A DNA stretch of 64,000 nucleotides from Tubulanus polymorphus (Eukaryota; Nemertea; Palaeonemertea; Tubulaniformes; Tubulanidae). Each line of letters opens with the position of its first letter. Position 1 is the stretch's first letter. This document shows positions 26,475-38,200 of the stretch, piece by piece. The translations under genes and the position numbers were made by a program. The notes beneath the pieces were generated by a model. That model saw only the letters and a list, made by a program, of their open reading frames with translations, did no database searches and was not told the origin of the DNA. Location: positions 14,939,307 to 15,003,306 of the forward strand of contig NC_134031.1 in the NCBI RefSeq assembly GCF_964204645.1. The letters run 5' to 3'.

Positions 26475-29271
26475 GGTAGCAGTACCCCAATAAAGTTAAA
26501 TTTTCTTCAAATTTATTTTTTTGTAAAATCTAATAGTTTAATATGTTAACTTTGATAATCAATGTGTTTTTAGGGTGAACAATCACTCAAACCATGTTTA
26601 ATTAGCACTAATTAAAATTAAGCCCTTCTTTTGTTTTATGAAATACCTCCCTAGCAACGCATTTGGCCCTTGGATACGGGTATTTCAAAAAATTATTTTT
26701 CAAAAATTCAAAAACCTGGGGTTTGAACCCAATGTGTTCTACCTAGTTTACATATTTCTAAACAGATGGCAGCACCTCCTGGTGTATGGTAGTCCACTGA
26801 ATGCTGTGTACTAACTAACTTGTCTCAGTTGAAAGTAAATAGTGAACTTTAGCGTCAATTTTTTGTATGATTCAGACAAAATCAAGTGGATTCTGATCTA
26901 TTACTGGTATTGTAAAGACTATAAAACTATATTATAGTTATAATGGGCGATAAAAAACGTTCTGGCAGGAGAAAAAAACGAACTTTTAGTGGAGCTGCAC
27001 CAAAGAAAAAATCCAAGATGGCGGCGCCCATGACTCCTGTGGCTAATGCAGCAAGTATCTCAAAAATTGGTGAAAACTTGTCCCAAACACCAGTGAATGA
27101 CACTGAAAAGTATATCAAAGAAGGGTTCATCCTTATTGACAGTAGTATACTATGTGAAAACTTGTCAAAATTGGTAAAATGTCATCAATGTGGTAGTAGT
27201 AATGTGGAATGTCAAATCGACCGAGATGCTAAACAAGGCCTTGCTCATAGAATTTCTTTAAAATGTGACGCATGTGAAGAATCTGTGAGTAGTTTTGAAA
27301 CTTCCAAAAAGACTGACGAAGGCAAATCTTCTACATATGAAGTGAATATACGAATGGTTTCGTTTGTTCGCGGAATAGGAAAGTCATATGATACCATCAC
27401 TCAGTTCTCAACATATTTTAACTCTCCGCTACCAATGACAAGAAAAAGCTACCAACGCCTTCTAAAGCGTAATCATGCGGTAAATAAAGCTGTTGCCCTT
27501 GATAGCATGAAGGCTGCTGCAGCAGAAGTAAAAACTAAAGTTGGACGTGACTGCACAGTGTCCGTAGATGGTACATGGCAGCGCCGAGGACACGCAAGTC
27601 ACCACGGCATTGTTTCAGTTATTTCTTCAGACACAGGTAAATGTCTAGATGCTGAAGCAATGTCAAACATCTGTCATGGCTGTGTGAAATGGCAGAATGC
27701 CGATAAGCAAAGTGAGAGGTATCTAAAGTGGAGAGCTGACCACAAATGTTCAATGAACCACACTGGTACAGCTAATTCAATGGAATCAGTAGGCGCTGTT
27801 CGAATATTTGGGCGCTCCGAACTTTTCAACGACCTAAGATATGTCAACTATCTAGGTGATGGCGATTCATCTGCGTTCAAAACTGTTGCTGACTCGAAAC
27901 CGTATGATTGTGACATCCAAAAGTTAGAATGTATTGGCCACGTCCAAAAACGCGTTGGTGCCCGGCTCCGAAAACTCAAAACCAATATGAAAGGTAAAAA
28001 GCTAGCTGACGGCAAAGGCATAGGTGGTTTAGGTCGTTTGACAAAAATGAAGATTGATGTTCTGCAGAACTATTTTGGACTTGCCATACGACAAAACACA
28101 GGAAATCTGATAGACATGCAGAACAATCTGATGGCAAGTTTATACCATGTCGCAAGTACTGATGAAAATCCGAATCATCACAAATGCCCTAGTGGCGACG
28201 ACACATGGTGTAAATTCAATAAGGACCCAAATTTCAAACACAAACATGGTTTACCAGGTGCCATCCTAGACATCATAGAGCCTATATATGATGATCTTAC
28301 TGATGCCTCACTCCTAGCTAAATGTCTCCATGGTATGACTCAAAACAACAACGAGTGCCTGAATAAGCTCATTTGGGATCGCTGCCCAAAAGAGATATTT
28401 GTGGGTAACCTTGTGATTGAGGATGGTTTATATAGTGCGATTAGTTACTTTAATGATGGTGGATTATCTGTTTACCGGCTTTTAGAAGGGCTTAAACTCA
28501 ATCCAGGATATTACACAACAATCGGTCTGCGTCGAAGTGACAATGTCCGCATATATCATTCCAGACGAAAAAGTCTGGATGAATCGAAAAGTCGTCGAAA
28601 AATTATTCGTGGCAAGAAAAAACACTTTCAGGACACTAAAGAAGCACAAGAGGGCGATACCTACAGTAAAGGTGGACACTGACTCGTTTCAGTAGTGCAT
28701 TGTACATCATATATTGAAAAATACACTAGAAATCCATTACATTTCCATATTCCCTTGTTTTTAATGTCGATTTTCTCGGAACCATTGGTAGCAATACTTC
28801 AAACATCATATCTTTGTCAGTTTTCATTCAATTCCCTTGAAATTTGGAATACAACAGCTTGACTATACACATGAAGGAATGACGAGAGCTTTTGTTGATA
28901 CTTTTGTTTGAAAGGGTCCTATTTGGCCCATGAATATCTAATTAGGTCAAAAAATTCATGATTTTTAGAAATTTTGGCTTTTTTTCTTTTAGAATTGAAA
29001 TTTCAAAAAGTTCTCTCGTCAGATCATTCAGGATACTATGATGATTAAAGAGTTTAAATTTCATAACGTTGTGATGAATACTTTTTAAGATATGCTGTTT
29101 GACGAATTGCTGAATTTTCTGATATTGGCGGCCATCTTGGATGCTAATTTGCATAATTTATGCATAAATTTTTTTAGACTCATTAATTAATGTGTTGTTA
29201 TTTCATTGGTATTGATAACTTTTTATAATATCATAAGGCATTCTACTTAAGTTCTGTGGGGTACTGCTACC
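26475..29271 (+). mobile_element. Autonomous DNA transposon with TTAA target duplication
   Basis: 15-bp perfect terminal inverted repeats GGTAGCAGTACCCCA (26,475-26,489) and TGGGGTACTGCTACC (29,257-29,271) are each bordered by TTAA (26,471-26,474 and 29,272-29,275). The 2,797-bp element contains one intact 579-codon transposase and A/T-rich subterminal sequence. TTAA duplication fits Kolobok- or piggyBac-type insertion rather than the 9-bp duplication of classical Mutator. Intact ends and frame suggest a young copy. Confidence 0.85.
26943..28682 (+). CDS. Mutator-like DDE transposase (Kolobok-like element)
   Basis: An intact 579-aa frame with ATG at 26,943 and stop at 28,680. The N-terminus is very basic (nuclear-localisation-like). 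A zinc-ribbon-like CHQC...CDAC pair lies near residues 79-116. The catalytic core shows the expected DDE landmarks: SVDGTWQRRGHASHHG (first Asp), NYLGDGDSSAFKTV (second Asp), LECIGHVQKRVGARLRKLK, and NNNECLNKLIWDRCPK (Glu). This is the Mutator-like transposase domain widespread in invertebrate genomes. It is the only gene in the element and has no intron. Probably functional or very recently so; alternatively a domesticated copy, but the flanking terminal repeats argue against that. Confidence 0.9.
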   Translation: MGDKKRSGRRKKRTFSGAAPKKKSKMAAPMTPVANAASISKIGENLSQTPVNDTEKYIKEGFILIDSSILCENLSKLVKCHQCGSSNVECQIDRDAKQGLAHRISLKCDACEESVSSFETSKKTDEGKSSTYEVNIRMVSFVRGIGKSYDTITQFSTYFNSPLPMTRKSYQRLLKRNHAVNKAVALDSMKAAAAEVKTKVGRDCTVSVDGTWQRRGHASHHGIVSVISSDTGKCLDAEAMSNICHGCVKWQNADKQSERYLKWRADHKCSMNHTGTANSMESVGAVRIFGRSELFNDLRYVNYLGDGDSSAFKTVADSKPYDCDIQKLECIGHVQKRVGARLRKLKTNMKGKKLADGKGIGGLGRLTKMKIDVLQNYFGLAIRQNTGNLIDMQNNLMASLYHVASTDENPNHHKCPSGDDTWCKFNKDPNFKHKHGLPGAILDIIEPIYDDLTDASLLAKCLHGMTQNNNECLNKLIWDRCPKEIFVGNLVIEDGLYSAISYFNDGGLSVYRLLEGLKLNPGYYTTIGLRRSDNVRIYHSRRKSLDESKSRRKIIRGKKKHFQDTKEAQEGDTYSKGGH

Positions 29272-29275
29272 TTAA

Positions 29276-29795
29276 GAGGCTAAGTTCATAAATTTTTGTG
29301 CTTATTTAAAACTTTCGAAAAATGATCAAACAAGCTTTATGAAAGGCGAAGTTCGGAAATGTTCGTGCTTATCTAGACAATCGAATAAACGATTTTAGAT
29401 CGGAATTTGAAACAGGACCAGTTTCCATAGTTTGCATCGAATTTTAGATGACATTTTTTCCAGGTTTGGTACGTATGGATTTCGAAGCAGGTTTTATATC
29501 CAGAGGCGCTAGCACGGTCGCCGCCCACGACTGCGCGGTTACTACGATCGCCACGGCGATGAACATAGGACGACAATGTCTAAAAACTCAACATTCCACA
29601 TTCACTTTTCCACGACGCGCTCGCGGCATGTGCCGCCGTTGAGAGAGCGCACACACCGCATAGCGGCGGCACACGCTTGCAAATATATGCGGCACACGTC
29701 AATATTTTGCTGCCTTATAATTTTTCCCGAACAAGATTTAACAATTTTTATTTATTATTTCTAATATATATCTGTATATTTATACGAAGTATTTG

Positions 29796-29834
<39 letters not shown>

Positions 29835-30447
29835 ATATATGTATTTGTTGCCTATGTACACCACACGTACACATCAAGCACAATCGTTAATCAAACGCAC
29901 TACGTTTAAAAAAACCGGAGAAGAAAACACCAAATACGAAACATCTCGAAACGCGCGTCGATTTAAACGGGTTATCAACCGAGTATCGGATGTAAGTTCA
30001 GCTAGGTCAAGCGCGGCGCGGCGCATCATATCGGTCAATCAGTCACGAGCTACTCTATTAACGACCGTCCTCATCATTCATAAAAACGACAACAGAGGGC
30101 GCCGTCGCTGCTAATCACGCAGTCATCCGTCGCATGGCGAGAACGATTACAATATTAAAACATATTATTTATTTTTATTTTACAACAGTGACCTGAGTGT
30201 GCCTACTGAACACGCCCTCACGAGATTTGAGTGAGGGGTGCTCGCGCCCCGCTACTCACATTACCCAGTCAATCTCTACAACAAGTATGCATCAAGTCTT
30301 CAGACAGTGGTACCATTCAGAGAGTGCCAGTACGCTGCTATCAGGAGGGAGAGAGGGCGGGCGAGGGCGGGATATGGTATTATAAAACTTGCCATTCTCT
30401 TATGTACATAATGCATAAAATACATACACACCGGCAGGGCTAGTATA
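29276..30447. other. Intergenic, with (AT)n and GC-rich patches
   Basis: An (AT)n tract at about 29,803-29,830. A GC-rich patch at 29,460-29,660 has open frames on both strands but no family resemblance and no consistent splice pair, so no gene is called. Confidence 0.35.
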
Positions 30448-30612
30448 GGGGATCATTCATTTATTACGTACACATAAAATTTGAATTTTTCAACCCCCCT
30501 CCCACTCTGCACGCAAAATCGGCCATTTTTTCATATACATTAAGCATCACAGTACGCAATTGTACTGACCCCTCCCTTCCCCTAATGCGTACGTAATAAA
30601 TGAATGACCCCC
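30448..30612. mobile_element. MITE of the TCATTCATTTATTACGTA family, copy B
   Basis: Ends GGGGATCATTCATTTATTAC and ...AATAAATGAATGACCCCC are inverted repeats. The interior aaaatcggccattttttcat and acagtacgcaattg match the copy at 25,533-25,695 in the same orientation. Flanked by ta on both sides. Confidence 0.82.
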
Positions 30613-30619
30613 TAGGGGG

Positions 30620-33600
30620 AAGGGAGTAGTGGAGGGGAGGTTGGTAACATCGCATACCGGCACTCTCTATAAACCTTTACCTCTCATCATCAGCGTTATT
30701 CTACATGAGACCACATTGGTTTTTTGCCATATTTTTTTGTCGATACATTCATAGTAAATGCTGCCTTGTTTTAGTGTGAACTGCATACATACATGCAAAT
30801 AATCATCATCATCAGCACTGCATTTAAAATCATACACTGACGTGTCGCTCGACTGCAGAGATCCACGCGATGCGTCTCTCTCCGGCATTGCGGAGATCCA
30901 CGCTATTCATGAATCTCTACTGCTGACATCCACCCACACCTGCACACGACCACATTATGTATAATGACTAGTTTATCGGACTTATTTCTCTCTGAACTAA
31001 AATAGCGTTTAGATTTGTGATCCTAATTACACCGACATGCCGCGACGCGGGGCACTGAACTCACCGGTGGCCGCACCCGCCAACACCGGTCCCCATCAGC
31101 TAAGTACCGTCAAACTCGAGCTTTACAGGCGAGACAAATGACAACTTACACTCGGTTTATTGAATTGCAAATGCAAATTAAGACTCGAAAATTATCCAAT
31201 CGACGACTTTTAGAAAATCGAATAAAAAATAAAAATTTGGATTCAGAAATAGGGATGATTTCAGAAACGTTAACGACCGATTGACGACTTTTAGTTCATT
31301 GAACTACGAATACAAATTGAGACTAAAAATTAGAGATAATGTCAGTAATGTGACGTCTTAACCCGAGTTTGACTATGTTGAATAATGAGAAATCAGGGGG
31401 GATTCTCAAAGTTGCAGGTGTTGGGAAGGTGGCAGCACCGTACAGCGCGAAGTTTCGAGATGTTTCGCGCGACGATATAGAACATTAAAAACAGCGAGGT
31501 CGTCAGTTTTCCGCCGATCAGTCCATCGTCCCCCAATCATCAATCATCCAATCACCATCAACCACTCAGCCGACATCTCTTCCGTTTTAGAACAGACTCT
31601 AATAGCAAGGAATTCATCCAATCAGAACCCGCGCCGTTTTACGTTCGTAAAGACGAAACCCACTCGACGACCGCGCCAGTTGCACTAAAAACCCGTCGTC
31701 GCGCGGATTGCGCCTTTAAAAACACGTCTCCCTCGACTACAATCGAGCGTCGCTACGACAACGACGACAATAGTCGAAGGCGACCCAGACTCAGACACGC
31801 TTCAATCACTTCAACCAAACAAGCAAATCATAAATAAACCAAAACAATATAGACTCATATTCAAACTTCAAACTTCTGTGAATGCGACTGAGACACTCAT
31901 TCTAACGCGTATATAACTCACGATCTTTCTCAATGTATTCGTTCGAATATATACATTTCATCTCATCGACTTCGCCGAGAAGTAAAACTCGAATAATAAT
32001 TATCAATACTAATATAAATCGCCCGATTTAATACGGGCTCGAGTTGGTAGGCTTTAAATAGATCCCGCGACGCCCCCCTCTTCCCCGCTCCCCGACCTGA
32101 AGGGGGGTTATCTATATCTAACTATCTATGTTTTATGCTGCCTTCGTTTGGACACAAATTATCGACGTCTTAATCGAAAAACATGACAGTACGAAAATGT
32201 AGTTAAAACGACCTCCAATAGGTGGCGGTGTCGAGTAATAACAACCCGTAGTGCGGCGCGTGCTCGCGTCTTTAGTTGGTTGCCGCGGTGATGACGAGTC
32301 TGCTTGTCGTCGAGGGCGACGATGATGTTCCTTGCTAGTAGATTTGAACGAGGCTGGCTGCGTCAGTTTTTTTTTTTTTTAATTAAGTACAACCGTTCGC
32401 GTGACGCAGACAAGCTAACCAAAAAGGCATTGAAGGACATTCCTGTTATTTTCAAATTCATCATTTCTAATCATCCTAAACCTCTCTCTCTCTCGCTCTC
32501 TCTCTCTTATAAATACTCAGTTATTTACAGTTTTTATTTTCTCACACTATTCTCGTCATTCAAATTTTACAATTCGTTCATAATTCCAGTTAATCACCTC
32601 ATCTTTTTTTTTTATTCATCGCATTTAAATATTTTTATCTTTCTTTTTTAATAATAATAATTCGCTAATAATATGTAAAATGCACATATCATTCATCGTT
32701 ATCATTATTATAATTACGTATTTTCATCAATATAATATTAACAATATAATATAAAGCAGCACGACACGCGCTGGCATCAGATCTGAACCCGTCTCTTAGG
32801 ACGCCGTAATGAGCGAAAGGGACCCTGGCGATCGACGCACAGGCGGCGCTTTAACAATAAACCTTCCGTACCCTATTCGCACATATTTATAAATTCTATA
32901 TTTTTTTTTTCTTTTCAAAGATCTAATTCGTCAATCATTCACAAAAATTCACTGGCACACAGCGATCATGGCTTAAAATCATTTCATTCAAAAATGTTTT
33001 TCGCGGATTCTCGAAAGTCAGAAAACAGAGGTCTATCTTCGTACAGCTGATGTTTAAACGAGGGATGGTCGGGTATGAAAGTTGTTACCGCTCGGGGTAA
33101 ACCTTCGAACCCGGGCGACAACTATCGTGGTAACGACGAGACTGAAACCGTAGTAATAACCGACGCATCGTTTCAAAGTGTTTCCCGAGGGGGGAGGGTG
33201 TCGATTCCCCACCCCCACCCCCGCGTACACAAATACGTAACTGGTTTTATCGCTAACAAAATTATTTTGTGCATATTTTTTTTTTCAAATTTTCTAAAAT
33301 ACAATGCCTCGAGTTTGTTTAGAACAGGGTGTTGTTACACTTGCATATCCTCCAATGCCTTAATGACGAAGCACTCACCTCGACTGCCGTACATTGGTTG
33401 GTGGGGGACGACGTACCTTCGACAACGAGAGCCTGAAATCAGAAAATCAAATTCACCGTTTTCGTTAGAGAAGCGAGTCTTTCGAACGGGAAACCACGCG
33501 ATGAAAATTCTCATCGTTTCCGTCTCGGTACGGATTTTTACCGGATCCACAATTTAACGAGAAAGTCAAAATTCGACTTTTCTTACGCAGCAGTCAATGA

Positions 33601-35216
33601 TAACCCCCGCCCCCCCCTCTGTCAGACATTGTCACGTTTTAGATGTCGAATTCGTAACGAAAACACATTTCAAACAACAACAAATTCCTGTCGATAATAA
33701 ATTGACATCACTATTGCAAATCTAAATTAACACGTTCACTGGCGCTGACGAGATAAATCGTCATGGAGGGTGCACCGTAGATTGCCATGACGAGTTGTAT
33801 CGTCATCGATTCAATGTCATTTCATAGCGTTATGAATGACCTGGCAGAGGCGAGAAACCAGCTAACAATTGTCTGGCAGTATGGAGGGACTAAGATATTA
33901 TTTATGTAAGGGTTAATGACTTGAAAGGACTGTGTGTAACAACGCCCAGTTGTATCACGTCCAATCCTTTGATGATCTTACGATCAAGTGAAAACCTGGC
34001 GATCTAGGGTCATTGATACGAGAGCGTTTTGATGTCGAATCCTGACAGTAATAAAATGGTAATTATTGCGTCGATATTTTAGTGTCGAGTTCCTGACTAG
34101 GGGGGATGCAGGATTGTCATTGACCACTGCGTTTATTGATTAAAATATTTTTAAAAATAATCTTCGTTTCAATCCCACGACAATTCGGTCGACTTGAAAA
34201 TCTGATTATATTCTTTTTCATAAAGAATTGCAATTTTAGTCTTAAATTTCTTTAACCATATGTTTGAAAAATTTTCCGGGAGATTTTTTGCTCTTTTTTC
34301 AAGCGAAAAAAATAATTTGGCAAATCAGAAAATTGAGGTTACGTTATCAGCGAAACAGGAAACGGCGAAATCAATCGTCAAAAATAAAAATTTCTTTCGA
34401 ACGCATCGATTCAGGATAATAAGAGCGGGTCACTACATATTTACAAACACGAAGAAGAGAAGTCAGGCTCAGGAAAAAGGCACGACTATTTTCCGAAAGA
34501 TAATGCCCTCGAAATCAGCGAGAGAATATGGCAGTACGTATTATCAGAGCAGAGAAAATAACCATTACACAGTAAAATCTAAATCCACTTTATACTATTT
34601 ACACATTGCGGACAAAAAACACGTCAATTACTGTCACCTCCGGGGCAGAAGACATTTCACATTATTTGGCAATCGTTCAACTTTCTCGCGCTCGATAGTA
34701 TTTTGGACAGCTGCCAGTTGGAAATATGTCAAAAATTCACCCGACTGAGCGAAACACGAGTTACTACTATAAAACCGACACAATACGCGCGTTTCTCATT
34801 TAACTCCACTTTAAAAGTCAGCGGGTCTCCTCGACGAGATACCCGTACGCCACCAGGTGGCCATGACTAACAATGCAGCAAAAAAATCAAAATCTAGTTC
34901 AATTAATTTACATCTACATTTTTAGGTTCCGACATCGGAATATCAAGTTCAACATTATCACTAAGACACATGATAAACTTTTAAGATTAATCTTGAGGGT
35001 TCTTATAAAGTCTAGTTTAGCTCAGTTTATTTACTCTCTTACTACATTCAAGCAGTACAAAGAGGGATTTAAATTTTACAAAAAGAAATTAACGAAAGTA
35101 TTTGACACAGTTAGCCCCACCTGGTGGATCCTCACTTGCCACAGTTCCCCCCGCGCTAAAGGATTTATCGAACAATCAAATTATAACAAATTTCCGAATT
35201 GCTTTTCGAAATGAAT
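30620..35216. other. No gene supported; may include TARDBP 3' UTR
   Basis: About 4.6 kb next to the 3' end of TARDBP (minus strand). It holds A/T-rich low-complexity DNA, a CT-rich run (32,480-32,510) and a GC-richer stretch at 31,600-31,830 with a TATA-like cctttaaaaaca. Very short splice-site-bounded pieces on the minus strand (for example 33,417-33,432, cag|...|gtacgt) can be found but cannot be tied to a gene. TDP-43 genes often have long regulated 3' UTRs, so part of this may be transcribed. Confidence 0.35.
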
Positions 35217-38200
35217 TTAATTCCATTGGGCGCCTTTACTTTGGTTCGTACCCCAGCCTCCCGCGTTACCGGCGTCGCCCTGGCCGCCAGGCCCGCCCCA
35301 ACCGCCGGTCAGAAACCCTCCGCTGGAACTGCTACTGCCCTGACTGGCGCCCCCGAAGCCACCGCCCTGATTCGCGCCCGGATTATCCGAGGCGTTGCCG
35401 CCCTGACTGGCGAGACCGAGTAAACCCCAGCCGGCTTGATTCAGCGCCGCCGACGCCGCAGCGACCATCGCCGGGTTCAACTGAAACGGACCTACATTCA
35501 TATTCATCGGATTATTAGCGGCATTACCTGCCCCGCCTCCGCCAGCTGCGTTCATATTCCCCGCCGATATACTAGCCATATTACCACCGGGACCTTGACC
35601 ACCGCGACCTTGATTCCAGCATCCGCGACTATAGCCGCTCGGTCCGTCGTAACCCCCGCCTCCCTGCTGCTGTTGCTGCTGCTGCTGCTGTTTGCGCATG
35701 TCGTTTTTGTCATAGTTTTTCGGCGCCGCCTGGCTGACGTGAACGCTGACGCCTTTGATGATGTGATCCTCGCCGAGTAAGCCCTGCGCGACGTCCGAAT
35801 CGGCGAACGTAACGAACGCAAACGCTCGGAACGGTTTCGGAATGAACACGTCGATCACTTCGCCGAAATCGCTGAAATACGTCCGCAAATCGTCGGCGGT
35901 CATTTCTTCGGTCGTGCGGCCGACGAATACCTTCCTCGGGGCGCAATCCTACAACACACACACACATATATACATCACAAATTGGGCTAAAAAAATTGAT
36001 GCCTTGTTTCTCATTTTTGCTGAAATTGACCCACCCGGGCCGCCTATCTATACACCCTGTGTACATTACATGTACTTTCTTTTTAACCCTTTCAGTGCTG
36101 ACTAATTAATACCCTATAGTGCTGGAGATAATTTGAAAATTTTGAAAAATTCCACCGTAGTGTGTTGAATAACGGGAATAGCACTATAGTGAGTCTACAC
36201 CCTGGCGCGGTATATCGTTAGTTACTAGTATTTCACTTTGTTTGACAGGTGCTGCCATTTTTCAAGAGAGATTATTACTAATTATTAATCAAATCAATAC
36301 ACCGCAGTGCAATGTACTAGCAAAATCCATCATCGATTCATACACTGCACTGGGGTGTAGACGCACTGAAAGGGTTAATCATGATCAATTTCACCATAAC
36401 AGCTAAAGAAATGAACTCACTACAAATTTTATCACATTTCACAAAATGACCCGGCCGCAGCAGAGAATCAAGGTATCAAGGTTGCCTAGCCTAGAAATAG
36501 TAATTCAATTTCTATAGCGCCCTATTCACTGCGATTCAGTGTTCAACGGCGCTTTCTATCGAACTGGTAATATAACCCCCAGCCTTATCACTCTAACCAT
36601 TTATCAGTCATCTCTCTCTGGGGAGAGAAGTAACATCCGAGCAGCTGCTATAGGCGCCCAGGAGTCATCTATCAGGCCAGGTACCCATTTACTCCTGGGT
36701 AGAGAGCGGTAATGAGGATAAGTGTCTTGCCCGAGGACACTACGATAATGCGATAATGTACAGGGTTCAAACCCACGACCTGGCTTCCGAGAGTTGAACG
36801 CTCTAACCACTCGCCCTCACAACACTCATATACAAGTTTTCAGCTATTCTCTCGGTATGCAGTTGTGAATGACTGATAATTAACATACTTAATTTTTACT
36901 GAATGACGAAAAAACACATATGTGGTTGATTAAATCCACCTACAGGTAACAAGTTAATCTTAAGTCCTGTTTTTGGTTACAGGTTTTAAAACATTTAGTT
37001 GTCAATTGACCTCATGAATACAACTCAACCAACAGCTGGGGAAATGATAAAATTGATGTATCCTGCAGGAAAAACTGAATCCTCAATTGTGGAACTAGAT
37101 TGAGATCAATAATTAATAACTGTCGCAGAGTTTATAATAGTTTGTAGGAAGAGTCTTGAGATTTCTGACCAAATTGCTATGTGAGAACTGCGAGGGGCAG
37201 TGAAAGTCTCTTACCTCGTGAGTTCCTACTTTAGAATTCGGTATTCGAACCTCACACCATCGTCCGTCAATCATGTGCCGTTGTTTTAAACATTTCCGTT
37301 GAGACTCGTAATCGGCGAATCGTATGAATCCGTAGCCTTTCGATTGTCTCGTCTGTAGATCTCGTTTTATCTACGAAATATCAAAGATACCGGTCGTCAT
37401 TTTCCGAAATGTCTCAAAATCTAGCAAGTTCAATCGCAGAATTCACTGAGCTCCACGTGAAAGAACCTGGGCTGAATTTACAGCACACTCTATCATCCAG
37501 TAACCCGAGAGTGGTGTTAAGTTTTACAATCACAACGCAAGTTTTCGATTTTAAACCTCGTTTAACCTTCAAGAATTCCATCGGTAACTTAACAACAATC
37601 CTGAAACAGTTTAATGGGATACCAGCAAGGCTACTGAGGGAAGTGCGAAATCAGCGATAATCCTGCCATAATCAGCCAGGATCGCTTATGGCACTGGGCA
37701 CCTTTCGATTTCTACATTTCAATTGAAATTGGAGTCAACTTTTCCGATAAGTAAATAAATTTTCAGCAAAATCAATACCATACACTGAGTCAGAAAGCAA
37801 ATCTTAAGTATATCTATCCGATGACTTTTTTGATAATTTTCGAATTTGCAAGCCTTAAAGTCGAGTTCGTATTAATTTCACTGAAAATTAACTGATTTTC
37901 TGAAATTCACTACAAATGACCAAGGGACCGGTTTTATAGACAGGTATCAACTTTAACCCGGGGGCTAACTCAATTCATTTTCAGTCAAGTTAACCCCCGG
38001 GTTAAAGTTTATACCAGGTCTATAAAACTGGCCCCAGGGCCCAATTTTAAAACACTGGTACTAACTTTAACTAAATCTAAATCAGTTAAAAATGAATTCA
38101 GTTAGCCCCAGGACCAAGTTCCACAGTTGTGAGTTAAAACTCAAAGTTAGTTCATTTTCGATGAGTTGTTGGTAACTCAAAAGTTTAATCTTAACTCGGA

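Noticed and set aside
29677-30114. 145-codon plus-strand frame
   Set aside because: The first half crosses an (AT)n tract; no domain is recognisable and the Arg/Ser-rich second half is compositional.
33075-33557. 160-codon plus-strand frame
   Set aside because: Includes runs of simple sequence and no family resemblance; no conserved motif or splice structure.
34260-34748. 162-codon plus-strand frame downstream of TARDBP
   Set aside because: Composition is that of A/T-rich non-coding DNA, no domain is recognisable and it lies in the probable 3' UTR of a minus-strand gene.
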